A stretch of DNA of 64,000 nucleotides from Ruminococcaceae bacterium Marseille-P2935. Its GTDB lineage: Bacteria > Bacillota > Clostridia > Oscillospirales > Ruminococcaceae. The translations under genes and the position numbers were made by a program. Shown piece by piece: positions 1-7,407 of the stretch (the first letter of the stretch is position 1; every line of letters starts with the position of its first letter). Location: assembly GCA_900104565.1 (NCBI GenBank), contig LT629952.1, positions 496,001 through 560,000 on the forward strand. Reading direction: 5' to 3'. The notes beneath the pieces were generated by a model, which did not search any database, was not told where the DNA came from, and was given only the letters and a program-made list of their open reading frames with translations.

Positions 1-209
1 CACCCTACCTGAAAAAGGTCGTCCAAATTTTCTCCCCGGTTTGTAAATTTTTGTACTACAGATAAAACCAGACGCAGGTTACCGTTAATCATTGTTTGGC
101 GGGCTTCCTGGTCTCCTTCCCTTATCCTTTTGAGCAGTTCTATCTTTTCTTTTTCCTTAAGCACCGTTAACTTGGAAGTATTGACACCGCAAATTTCCAC
201 CTTGTTCAT
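1..209 (-). CDS. sigG: RNA polymerase sporulation sigma factor SigG, N-terminal part (runs off the window)
   Basis: Forespore-specific sigma-70 factor of late sporulation. Only the first 69 codons are inside the window. The start of the protein contains VEICGVNTSKL, the conserved SigG N-terminus that contacts its inhibitor in Bacillus, followed by region 2 residues (NLRLVLSVVQKFTNRGENLDDLFQVG region, residues 44-69). The ATG at 207-209 is preceded by a weak AAGGATG-type ribosome site. The gene lies downstream of spoIIGA-sigE on the same strand, as in most endospore formers, but a BtpA-like gene and a terminator (361-390) separate it from sigE. It must therefore have its own promoter in 210-360; I see no confident SigF-type match there. 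A 7-bp perfect inverted repeat (CTGAATT/AATTCAG, 236-252) lies just upstream. Identification is firm; the rest of the gene is not visible. Confidence 0.93.
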   Translation of the reverse strand, partial: MNKVEICGVNTSKLTVLKEKEKIELLKRIREGDQEARQTMINGNLRLVLSVVQKFTNRGENLDDLFQVG

Positions 210-360
210 ATACAAAGCGCCACATCCTTATCCATCTGAATTCTAAATTCAGTATGGGCGCAGCAGTTTTAGGTAATTCAGAAATTGCGATTTGCCAATT
301 GTTTCTAACACTTCCAAGCAACGCTATATTCACTCATATAAATTTTTTAGCATATATGAC

Positions 361-390
361 AAAAAGCGGCATACCCGAAGGTACGCCGCT
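361..390 (-). terminator. Rho-independent terminator after the btpA-like gene
   Basis: On the minus strand an 11-bp stem (AGCGGCGTACC paired with GGTATGCCGCT, one G-U pair) closes on a TTCG tetraloop and is followed by a T run. It ends the sigE/btpA transcript before sigG. Confidence 0.85.
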
Positions 391-401
391 GAATGAATAT
401 A

Positions 402-1199
402 TTATAGTTTTGCGCGATAATCGTTGACAATGTTCATAAAAGACTTCGCCTTTTCTATAGAAATTGGACGGGTAAAACGGGCAGATTCCAAGGCCGATCC
501 AATGACGATGCCGTCGCAATATTCCAAGGCAGTTAAAACATTATCATGGTTGATTCCGCCGCCGAAAATAATATCAGCATCTGGTCGCGCTTTACGTACC
601 TGCTTTGCACGGTCAATTGTTTCATCAAAACATCTTCCGGTAATAACCAAAGAGTCGGCATTTCCAAATTTTAGTGCCCAGTGCGCCATCTCACCGATCG
701 GTTGGTCGGTAAGGGGCCAGCTGGTAATATCATAAACATCTGCCCAAATTTGGCAATTCATATTCATTCTTCTGCGGTAAGCCAAAGCTTCCTTTGCACA
801 TCCGCTTACAATACCTTCCGCATCCATTACCGAACCGGCATATACTTTTAAACGTACGAAGGGAGAATCCAGCACAGAAGCAACGGCAAGGGTTGCACTG
901 GCATCTACTTTATGAATATTAACACCCAAAGGGATATGGATATGCTTTTTGATTTCATTACCTATTGCAGACATATAAGCAACTGTTTCGGGATTAACTT
1001 TTGTCAAACCGGGAACATCATGTGTGTTTTGGAACAATACAGCATCAAAACCGGCTTCATCCAATACACAAGCATCCTCAATTGCCTCTTGGGTTAGCTC
1101 TTGCAGGCTTTTACCCTCATAAGTTTCCGTACCAGGCAATGCAGATAAATGCACCATACCAATCATTGGTTTTTTTACCGAAAAAATATCCTTCAGCAT
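402..1199 (-). CDS. BtpA/SgcQ family TIM-barrel protein
   Basis: 265-residue protein of the BtpA/SgcQ family, a TIM-barrel fold named after a cyanobacterial photosystem I assembly factor; in heterotrophs its reaction is unknown. Family marks are PMIGMVHLSALPGT near residue 11, LFQNTHDVPG near 56, PLGVNIHKVDA near 89, and the C-terminal FGGGINHDNV phosphate-binding-type loop near 210. Length is normal. The start at 1197-1199 has AGGGGAGAG upstream. It sits between sigE and sigG on the same strand, where most relatives have nothing, and ends at a strong terminator. Family members often neighbour sugar kinases or transporters, which are absent here. Nothing in the sequence links it functionally to sporulation; shared transcription with sigE is possible, since only about 65 bases separate them. 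Confidence 0.88.
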   Translation of the reverse strand: MLKDIFSVKKPMIGMVHLSALPGTETYEGKSLQELTQEAIEDACVLDEAGFDAVLFQNTHDVPGLTKVNPETVAYMSAIGNEIKKHIHIPLGVNIHKVDASATLAVASVLDSPFVRLKVYAGSVMDAEGIVSGCAKEALAYRRRMNMNCQIWADVYDITSWPLTDQPIGEMAHWALKFGNADSLVITGRCFDETIDRAKQVRKARPDADIIFGGGINHDNVLTALEYCDGIVIGSALESARFTRPISIEKAKSFMNIVNDYRAKL

Positions 1200-1264
1200 T
1201 TTAACTCTCCCCTAAATTTTAATATCTAATATATTTTAAACCTTTTATTCGGAGAAAGCAATAT

Positions 1265-1993
1265 CTATACCAAACGTTCCAATTCCCTTTTCAGTCGTTT
1301 AATAATGCGCTTTTCTAATCTAGAGATGTAAGACTGTGATATGCCAATAATATCAGCAACCTCTTTTTGGGTTTTTTCTTCTCCGTCTAATAAACCAAAA
1401 CGAAGCTGCATAATTAACCTTTCACGTTCGTTAAGGCGGTTAACGGCATCGATCAGTAAGCCTTTCTCAATATCCTGCTCGATCCCCTGATTTACGGTGT
1501 CACTATCTGTTCCCAAAATATCAGAAAGCAGCAGTTCATTTCCATCCCAATCAATATTTAACGGTTCATCAATAGAAACCTCATGTTTTTGTGATTGGAA
1601 TTTACGCAAATACATTAAAATTTCATTTTCTATACACCGTGAAGCATAGGTAGCCAGTTTAATATTCCGTTTGGGGCAGAATGTGTTTACTGCTTTTATT
1701 AATCCAATGGTACCAATCGAAATCAAGTCTTCCACACACACACCTGTAGATTCAAATTTTTTTGCTATGTATACAACTAATCGCAGGTTATGAACAATCA
1801 AAGTTTGTTTTGCCTCGTCATCCTTATCCTCCAGTTTTACAAATACAATCGCTTCTTCCTCTTGGGTCAGCGGCGGGGGCAGAGTTTCTGGCCCGTTGAT
1901 ATAATATATCTTATCCTCTCCAATAATCTGGCATAGTAGCTCCTTTAGCCAGATTATCACAATATTTTTCCCTGTCCCTACTCGCTGTTTCAT
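1265..1993 (-). CDS. sigE: RNA polymerase sporulation sigma factor SigE (pro-sigma-E)
   Basis: Mother-cell sigma factor of early sporulation, made as an inactive precursor. The 242-residue product has a hydrophobic N-terminal pro-sequence (residues about 10-27, [19 protein letters not shown]) followed by the processing-site region [13 protein letters not shown] (residues 30-42), then sigma region 2 ([13 protein letters not shown] and [14 protein letters not shown]) and region 4 with its helix-turn-helix ([22 protein letters not shown]) at the C-terminus. It lies 19 bases downstream of spoIIGA, whose product is the membrane protease that removes the pro-sequence. The two are almost certainly one transcript from the spoIIG promoter upstream of spoIIGA. 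Start ATG 1991-1993. Length and motif order match the family; no anomaly seen. Confidence 0.96.
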   Translation of the reverse strand: MKQRVGTGKNIVIIWLKELLCQIIGEDKIYYINGPETLPPPLTQEEEAIVFVKLEDKDDEAKQTLIVHNLRLVVYIAKKFESTGVCVEDLISIGTIGLIKAVNTFCPKRNIKLATYASRCIENEILMYLRKFQSQKHEVSIDEPLNIDWDGNELLLSDILGTDSDTVNQGIEQDIEKGLLIDAVNRLNERERLIMQLRFGLLDGEEKTQKEVADIIGISQSYISRLEKRIIKRLKRELERLV

Positions 1994-2012
1994 AGTGTCA
2001 CCATCCTAAATT

Positions 2013-2864
2013 CTAACTTTTTATAATTTCCGGATGTATTAATCCGCTAAATTCTTTATTTCCAATCTCCTTTTCACTAAAGGCAAGATATACATCCTCT
2101 ACCGAAAAATGTCCTTCTTCCCCTGTTAGCATAATTTTTTCAGGGCGTATAGCCGGAAGTATGCCTTGATATCCAACTGTTTGAAACGGAATCCAACGAA
2201 TAGGAATATCCGTCTTTTCCGGGTGATCCAAAGCATATTTTAATGGGAGCGGAATATGCTCTTCCACCACCCTTCTTGAGCAAACTATCACCGGCGTTCC
2301 TGTAAAAGCATCACGCAATCCATTGCCTGAATCTACCAGTGCATAAAACGATAATTCCCTTTTATCTACCTGGGCCGTAACACGATAGATTTTATGTACA
2401 ACTGCAGTTTTTCTTAAATAGCGCTGAAAAACAGTTACTATCCCATATGCAGCTGCCATACAAAATAGAAGTAAAACTGGATTGAAATGAAAATATATGA
2501 TTCCATTATGAGCTAACATATTAGCCGGCTTTATCACCATCCAAATTGCAGTCATAACTCCGGCAAATAAAAAAGACAGGGTAAATAAAAGAAACATCCG
2601 ATAAAGGAAAAACCGCATTCGGCAAAAACCACAGCAGATTAGCACCATGACTCCACAACAAGTAATCTTTGCAAGTGTAGTTAGAATCATACCCTGCATT
2701 GGTAAGAAAATAGTAAGGGAAAACAATGCCCCAATTAGTGCGGCAGCCACTTCCCGTTTGCCATTTGGCTTCAATCCCGCAATTCTGCTAAAACAACGGA
2801 GAAGCAGATAATTAATAATTCCGTTTGTAATGAGTAACACATCCAAATAGATATAGCATTCCAT
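2013..2864 (-). CDS. spoIIGA: Sigma-E processing peptidase SpoIIGA
   Basis: Membrane-embedded aspartic protease that cleaves pro-sigma-E in the mother cell after a signal from the forespore. The first ~150 residues hold about five hydrophobic segments (for example residues 7-23, 40-60, 62-80, 90-112, 126-146). The soluble domain carries the single catalytic motif ALVDSGNGLRD with Asp178, as expected of a homodimeric aspartyl protease. 283 residues is close to the Bacillus length. It is the first gene of the spoIIGA-sigE operon. A promoter with a Spo0A-box-like element lies upstream. The start at 2862-2864 is preceded by AAGGGGC. Confidence 0.95.
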   Translation of the reverse strand: MECYIYLDVLLITNGIINYLLLRCFSRIAGLKPNGKREVAAALIGALFSLTIFLPMQGMILTTLAKITCCGVMVLICCGFCRMRFFLYRMFLLFTLSFLFAGVMTAIWMVIKPANMLAHNGIIYFHFNPVLLLFCMAAAYGIVTVFQRYLRKTAVVHKIYRVTAQVDKRELSFYALVDSGNGLRDAFTGTPVIVCSRRVVEEHIPLPLKYALDHPEKTDIPIRWIPFQTVGYQGILPAIRPEKIMLTGEEGHFSVEDVYLAFSEKEIGNKEFSGLIHPEIIKS

Positions 2865-2893
2865 GGCTTGCCCCTTTATCCGTTACTGTTCTT

Positions 2894-2932
2894 ATTATAA
2901 AAAAGATACCCTATAATTTCTGTCGATGTCAG
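2894..2932 (-). promoter_or_regulatory. spoIIG-type promoter with a Spo0A-box-like element
   Basis: On the minus strand a perfect TATAAT (-10, plus 2894-2899) is preceded, after an unusually long 21-base spacer, by TCGACA (plus 2921-2926), part of ATCGACA, one mismatch from an inverted 0A box (TTCGACA). The Bacillus spoIIG promoter is known for the same design: an over-long spacer with a 0A box over the -35 that makes it dependent on phosphorylated Spo0A. A second CTGACA lies 6 bases further upstream. Confidence 0.55.
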
Positions 2933-3046
2933 GATAAATTTCGTGTAAAAGAATGTTTGAAACAGTCAGTTCATTTCGGTTGCAACTTTTGCTTTTCAGC
3001 ATACTATAACTAATGAACCCCCTGAAACCTATGTGGAGTTGATGCT

Positions 3047-3367
3047 ATGAAAAACATAAGTACCGAAGAAACATCTTCTTTAGCAAATTTATCTTCCGCC
3101 GATTCCTCTTGTGGCTCCTTTCATGAAGGTAAAGGCAACACTGTTACTCTTATGACAGAAAATGAAAACTGTAACTGCTGTAAATGCAACTTCAGTAAAG
3201 ATGATTTATCAGCCTGCGGGGGTGTTGATCACCATTGCCGCAGAGAATTTGAAGTATGCTGTGATAGGAACGGATGCTGCGCAAAATACCCCACAAAATG
3301 CCGCAATTGTTTTTGGCCAGAATTCAGCCACCCACGCTGGCTGTGCTGTGAAGATCTATTTCGTTAA
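3047..3367 (+). CDS. Small cysteine-rich protein, possibly a frame-damaged DUF1540-like gene
   Basis: 106 codons with 15 cysteines, mostly in pairs (NCNCCKC, VCCD, GCC, LCC). The ATG at 3047 has GGAG at a good distance, and a bidirectional terminator begins at the stop codon, so something is expressed here. I do not recognise the intact protein. The stretch CKCNFSKDDLSAC in this frame resembles the first cysteine pair of DUF1540 (metal-binding domain common in clostridial small proteins), but the expected continuation (I.I..EN.KYAVIGTDAAQNT) is read in the next frame (ORF 3162-3401). Either two overlapping frames happen to look protein-like or an indel has split a DUF1540-like gene. Convergent with leuA. 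Confidence 0.45.
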   Translation: MKNISTEETSSLANLSSADSSCGSFHEGKGNTVTLMTENENCNCCKCNFSKDDLSACGGVDHHCRREFEVCCDRNGCCAKYPTKCRNCFWPEFSHPRWLCCEDLFR

Positions 3368-3400
3368 AAAAACAGGCTCCAAAACGGAGCCTGTTTTTTA
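3366..3400. terminator. Bidirectional terminator between the Cys-rich ORF and leuA
   Basis: An 8-bp GC-rich stem (CAGGCTCC/GGAGCCTG) with an AAAAC loop is flanked by A and T runs on both sides, so it works for both convergent units. The stretch between it and the leuA stop (3401-3564) holds no gene I can recognise. Confidence 0.9.
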
Positions 3401-3564
3401 ATGTTTTTTGAACAGCAGCATTTATCTTTGTTAAAAATCGCCCTAATACCGTGGTTTATATAACCCCTGATGAGATGCAAACCTCTGCGGCCCTCACAGG
3501 CTAGCCTTCAGTTCTTCAAATCCTTGCGGGTACCATATTGTAGTTTTAGGTTTGGGTAAATTTT

Positions 3565-5073
3565 TTATAACAAAATCGCTTTATTTACAGCATTCAAATA
3601 CGCTTTTATGCTAGCTTCAATAATATCAGTACTTAACCCTCTCCCCGTTATATCCACATTGCCTTTTTTAATCTTAACTACAACTTCACCCAAAGCATCC
3701 TCTCCTTCGGTTACTGATTGAATACTATAGTTTTCAAGTTTAAGGCCTTGCTTGGCAATGCGGTCAATTGCTTTAAAAGCCGCATCAATTGGGCCGTCAC
3801 CTCTTGCCACGTGCTCCACTTCTTCTGTACCGTCTTTAATCAACCGAACAACTGCAGTAGCGGAAATAACGGTACCGCTGTTAACAACAAAGCTATGCAG
3901 CGTATAGGTCTCTTTAATGGTAACTCCAGCAGGCCCAATGATTGCTTCAATATCACGGTCAGTTACTTCCTTTTTACGATCGGCTAACATTTTAAATTTT
4001 TCAAAGGCAGCATCTGCATCTTCAATTGATATAATATACCCCAAATCCCGTAGCCGTTCTAAAAAAGCATGCTTTCCGGAATGTTTTCCTAAAACCATCT
4101 TGTTTTGATACAAGCCTATGTTTTCAGGATCAATAATTTCATAAGTCCCTTTGTGGTTCATAACACCATGCTGATGAACTCCTGCCTCATGGGCAAAAGC
4201 ATTTGCTCCAACTACCGGTTTGTTAGGAGGAACAGCCGCACCGGTAATCGTGGTAAGTAATCGGCTGGTGCGGTAAATTTGTTTTGTTTGAATTCCGGTC
4301 TGTACCTGGTAAAAATCACTGCGAGTGAGCAGCCCCATTACAATTTCATCCATTGCGGCATTGCCAGCGCGCTCGCCAATTCCATTTACCGTACATTCCA
4401 CCTGGGTTGCACCTGCTCGCACTGCTGCCAAGCTATTGGCCACTGCAAGGCCCAAGTCATTATGGCAATGAATAGAAATCTCAACTTCTTTAGGGCGTTT
4501 CACATGGGCAGCCACATAGCAAACCAGTTCATATATTTCTGCCGGTGTACTGTAGCCAACCGTATCGGTGATGCCTAATACTGTTGCGCCGGCATTTACT
4601 GCGGTTTGGAATACGGAAACTAAAAAATCACGGTCACTGCGTGAAGCATCTTCAGCGGTAAATTCTACATCACTGCAAAGGCTTTTAGCCAAAAGCACTG
4701 CCTGCTTTGTTTTTTCCAGCACCTGTTCGGGCGTCATTTTCAATTTATATTCCATATGAATTGGGCTGGTTGCTAAAAATATATGGATTCTTGGTTTACT
4801 ATTTGCCTCAATTGCTTGATACGCTTTGCGTATATCCTGCTCCACCGCACGGCAAAGTGCTGCTACAGTACAACCCTTTACAGTTTCTGCAATTTTTTTT
4901 ACCGCTTCAAAATCTTCCTGTGATGCTACTGGAAAACCAGCTTCAATTACATCTACCTGCAAACGTTCCAATTGACGGGCCATTTCTACCTTTTCATGAA
5001 TATTCATGCTGTTTCCTGGTGCCTGTTCCCCATCCCGCAAGGTAGTATCGAATATTTTAATTCTGCGCTTCAT
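3565..5073 (-). CDS. leuA: 2-isopropylmalate synthase
   Basis: Catalyses the first committed step of leucine synthesis, condensing acetyl-CoA with 2-ketoisovalerate. The catalytic TIM barrel begins with [13 protein letters not shown] (residues 7-19) and carries the metal-binding [12 protein letters not shown] and the conserved [13 protein letters not shown]; the C-terminal ~120 residues form the LeuA regulatory (allosteric) domain, with [12 protein letters not shown] near the end. 502 residues matches bacterial LeuA rather than homocitrate or citramalate synthases. ATG 5071-5073 follows GGAGGG. The gene is alone behind a long leader with a T-box whose specifier reads CTC (leucine), which supports the leucine assignment: transcription should rise when tRNA-Leu is uncharged. 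It shares the bidirectional terminator at 3366-3400 with the opposing ORF. Confidence 0.95.
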   Translation of the reverse strand: MKRRIKIFDTTLRDGEQAPGNSMNIHEKVEMARQLERLQVDVIEAGFPVASQEDFEAVKKIAETVKGCTVAALCRAVEQDIRKAYQAIEANSKPRIHIFLATSPIHMEYKLKMTPEQVLEKTKQAVLLAKSLCSDVEFTAEDASRSDRDFLVSVFQTAVNAGATVLGITDTVGYSTPAEIYELVCYVAAHVKRPKEVEISIHCHNDLGLAVANSLAAVRAGATQVECTVNGIGERAGNAAMDEIVMGLLTRSDFYQVQTGIQTKQIYRTSRLLTTITGAAVPPNKPVVGANAFAHEAGVHQHGVMNHKGTYEIIDPENIGLYQNKMVLGKHSGKHAFLERLRDLGYIISIEDADAAFEKFKMLADRKKEVTDRDIEAIIGPAGVTIKETYTLHSFVVNSGTVISATAVVRLIKDGTEEVEHVARGDGPIDAAFKAIDRIAKQGLKLENYSIQSVTEGEDALGEVVVKIKKGNVDITGRGLSTDIIEASIKAYLNAVNKAILL

Positions 5074-5124
5074 ATTTATCCCTCCATATTAATCACGGCC
5101 TCAGAATATTATTAAAAACATCTC

Positions 5125-5385
5125 AATAAAAAAGCCCATCTCTTTACATAATGTAAGAGACGGGCAATGAGACCGCGGTACCACTCTTTTTGATCCAAAG
5201 GATCCACTCAGCCGTAATAAATTACGTATTCCGCTAACGGTGGAACAACCGTTTCTGCTTACTTCGTATTCAGCAAAACTACTCCGGGGTGAGCTATTAT
5301 TACAAACAACCATTGCCTTGCACCACACGGCAACTCTCTGAAGGTATGCTACGTATTTTATCCCCATCACAGTATTTTAACGATA
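5125..5385 (-). promoter_or_regulatory. T-box leader, leucine specifier (CTC), controlling leuA
   Basis: The minus strand carries the T-box core AGTGGTACCGCGG (about 5168-5182) followed by a terminator hairpin (GCCCGTCTCTT/AAAGAGATGGGC plus T run, 5128-5166). Upstream is a stem I with the AGAGAG motif and a GGTGCAAGGC distal loop. The 3' side of the specifier loop reads TAGCTCACC, giving CTC (plus 5291-5293), a leucine codon. This agrees with the downstream leuA. Confidence 0.88.
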
Positions 5386-5550
5386 TATTCAGCAAACTTA
5401 AAACCCATTTAAATTTTGCAGCAACGAATGATATACCTGCATGGACACCACATGTGCTGTCCATGTAAAAAACAACTTGCGGTGTAGACATCAGTTTTAT
5501 GAATCAGGCCTTTTTAGCACTTTGAAGTTTGATGATTAGAAACTACTTAG

Positions 5551-5579
5551 ATTATATGGTTTTACTATTCAATTGTCAA
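5551..5579 (-). promoter_or_regulatory. Sigma-A promoter for the leuA T-box leader
   Basis: Perfect TTGACA (plus 5574-5579), 17-base spacer and perfect TATAAT (plus 5551-5556) on the minus strand. The leader to leuA would be about 470 bases, some 150 longer than the T-box needs. The extra part holds an 8-bp hairpin (CATGGACA/TGTCCATG, about 5442-5467). Confidence 0.88.
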
Positions 5580-5602
5580 TAAAAAAGGGACCCTGTACGA
5601 AA

Positions 5603-5631
5603 TTGACTTTTTTGTTTGGTTTGAGTACAAT
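5603..5631 (+). promoter_or_regulatory. Sigma-A promoter for nth
   Basis: TTGACT (5603-5608), 17-base spacer, TACAAT (5626-5631). It diverges from the leuA promoter and would give nth a leader of roughly 195 bases. Confidence 0.75.
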
Positions 5632-5642
5632 AAAAGTAATGG

Positions 5643-5817
5643 AACCAACCCCTTAACAGTGCCTTTTCATTTAAAAACGTACAAGCACCACTGCTTTGGT
5701 TAAATTCTATTTTATAAACTGGCTTTCCGAAAATTCCCCTCTTAAGGGAAAAGTGATCTTATCATCCCTCTGCTTTGCATGGTAGGTAGCTATTTTTATA
5801 CGAAATTCGTAAAGCAG
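5643..5817 (+). promoter_or_regulatory. Structured 5' leader of nth (candidate cis-acting RNA)
   Basis: Two nested helices are visible. The first is AACCAA (5643-5648) with TTGGTT (5696-5701), enclosing CAGTGC (5657-5662) paired with GCAC-ACTG (5685-5693). The second is CTGCTTT (5770-5776) with AAAGCAG (5811-5817), containing the 13-base dyad TACGAA-A-TTCGTA (5799-5811) just ahead of the ribosome site. I recognise no known riboswitch class. Confidence 0.4.
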
Positions 5818-5834
5818 AAGAACGGAGTGTAAAT

Positions 5835-6512
5835 ATGACCAAGAAACAACGCGCACTGCGCTGTATTGAGTTATTAAAACAGCAATATCCTGACGCAGTC
5901 TGTTCGCTGTCTTACCAAAAACCTCATGAATTGCTCATCGCAACCAGGCTTTCTGCCCAATGCACGGATGCGCGGGTAAACATGGTAACACCAGAATTGT
6001 TTAAAACCTACCCCACGATTGACGCGTTGGCTGACGCCGACCAGGAAGACATTGCACGTATTATACATTCCTGTGGTTTTTATAAAACAAAATCAAAAGA
6101 TATTGTGGAGATGTGTAAAATTCTAAGAGATACGTACCATGGCATTGTTCCAGACACGATTGAAGAGCTGGTTACTCTACCTGGAGTTGGACGAAAAACT
6201 GCTAACTTGGTAGTAGGAGATGTCTATGGGAAGCCTGCAGTTGTTTGCGATACCCATTGCATTCGCATTACTAATTTACTGGGTCTAGCCACTTCTAAAG
6301 ACCCCAAAAAAGTTGAAGATCAGCTTCGTGCAGTTCTTCCTGCTGAAGAATCGAATGATTTTTGCCATCGACTAGTACTGCACGGCCGGGAATTTTGTGT
6401 TGCCCGTAGCCCCAAATGCGAAAAATGTATTTTAAAAGAATGTTGCAAGCATGGACAAAAAGAAAAAGCTACCGAAAAAAAGATAAGTAAAAAAGCCTCG
6501 GGGAAACCCTGA
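5835..6512 (+). CDS. nth: Endonuclease III, [4Fe-4S] DNA glycosylase/AP lyase
   Basis: Base-excision repair enzyme that removes oxidised pyrimidines and nicks at the abasic site. The helix-hairpin-helix motif LPGVGRKTAN (residues 115-124) contains the catalytic Lys121, and VVCDTHCIR supplies the catalytic Asp139. The C-terminal iron-sulfur loop is complete, with cysteines 188, 195, 198 and 204 in the CX6CX2CX5C spacing. 225 residues is typical, with a short lysine-rich tail. The ATG at 5835 follows ACGGAGTG. The last codons run into the stem of the downstream terminator, so that tail (KKISKKASGKP) is partly dictated by the hairpin. It is expressed alone from its own promoter after a long structured leader. 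Confidence 0.96.
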   Translation: MTKKQRALRCIELLKQQYPDAVCSLSYQKPHELLIATRLSAQCTDARVNMVTPELFKTYPTIDALADADQEDIARIIHSCGFYKTKSKDIVEMCKILRDTYHGIVPDTIEELVTLPGVGRKTANLVVGDVYGKPAVVCDTHCIRITNLLGLATSKDPKKVEDQLRAVLPAEESNDFCHRLVLHGREFCVARSPKCEKCILKECCKHGQKEKATEKKISKKASGKP

Positions 6513-6521
6513 GGCTTTTTT
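6488..6521 (+). terminator. Terminator of nth (also usable from the opposite side)
   Basis: AAAAGCCTCGGGG, AAA loop, CCCTGAGGCTTTTTT. The stem overlaps the last codons of nth and sits between convergent genes. Confidence 0.88.
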
Positions 6522-6525
6522 CATG

Positions 6526-7338
6526 TTATTTAATTTGATTCAATAAAAAATTCATATAGCTGGTAAAATGTGAAAAAACAATTCCTGGCTCTTGCAGGTC
6601 GGGGCACCAGCGTTTTAACCATTCCAACGATACATACCCTTCATAGCCATCATTTTGCAAGGTTTGCAGGGCATCAAAAATTGGCACATTCCCGTAGCCC
6701 ATCATACGGTAATTTACTGCTTCGTTTTGCATAACAGAATCTTTTACATGAACATATTTTACCCAGCCAGAAAGATTTCGATAGGTTTTGGCAATCTCTT
6801 CTTTATAATACCGAAACGGATGATGTATATCCCAGAGAATACCACCAGTGGTTGTGGGGACGCCTTCCATAAACTTTTTCATCTCATCCGAGTTTGCCAG
6901 AAGTCCGTTTGTTTCAACCAACACAGAAACATCTTTTCCTTCGGCGTAATCACACAACTGAAGGTAAAGCTTTTTGGCCTGAATAAGGTCAGCCGGTTCT
7001 GGTTTTGCAACCGGAGACACCATGACACGAATATTTTTTACCCCCAGAACTGATGCAAAATCAATATATTCTTTTGCTTCATTTATATACTTTTCAAAAT
7101 TGCCCGACATTCCCAAGCAGGCGCCGGAAGTAAGCATTGAAAGCTCCATACCTGCTTTTTTTAATTTCTCGAGGTTCTTCTCACGGTTTTCCGGCTGAAA
7201 TGCTTTAATTGCCGGGGCATACATTTCGTTTTCAACACCGCGAATCTCGATGCCGCTTAGGCCCAGGTCTTTCGCAGTAGCAAAAATTTCATCCCAGGAC
7301 CATCCCGGGCACCCTAAGGTAGAAAAAGCTAATTTCAT
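6526..7338 (-). CDS. Sugar phosphate isomerase/epimerase-like TIM-barrel protein (AP endonuclease 2 fold)
   Basis: 270-residue member of the xylose-isomerase-like TIM-barrel superfamily, which includes sugar epimerases, inosose dehydratase-like enzymes and AP endonucleases. Candidate metal ligands are visible in order: SVLVETNG (Glu), GILWDIHHPF (Asp, His), KYVHVKDS (His) and YVSLEWLKR (Glu). The N-terminus LAFSTLGCPGWSWDEI is typical of the sugar-epimerase branch. The start at 7336-7338 follows AAGGAGC. Substrate cannot be told from the sequence. It lies downstream of the pseudokinase gene on the same strand with a 69-base gap, and convergent with nth. Despite the nth neighbour, similarity is to sugar enzymes rather than to endonuclease IV. 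Confidence 0.8.
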   Translation of the reverse strand: MKLAFSTLGCPGWSWDEIFATAKDLGLSGIEIRGVENEMYAPAIKAFQPENREKNLEKLKKAGMELSMLTSGACLGMSGNFEKYINEAKEYIDFASVLGVKNIRVMVSPVAKPEPADLIQAKKLYLQLCDYAEGKDVSVLVETNGLLANSDEMKKFMEGVPTTTGGILWDIHHPFRYYKEEIAKTYRNLSGWVKYVHVKDSVMQNEAVNYRMMGYGNVPIFDALQTLQNDGYEGYVSLEWLKRWCPDLQEPGIVFSHFTSYMNFLLNQIK

Positions 7339-7407
7339 AGAAAGCTCCTTTTCTCCGTGCAGATCAAGTTCAGCTTTTGCCGGTATTTTGCACGGAAAAA
7401 ACCGGCG

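Noticed and set aside
5101-5491. Overlapping minus-strand ORFs of 89 and 63 codons upstream of leuA
   Set aside because: They lie across the T-box stem I, core and terminator, whose RNA structure explains the sequence.
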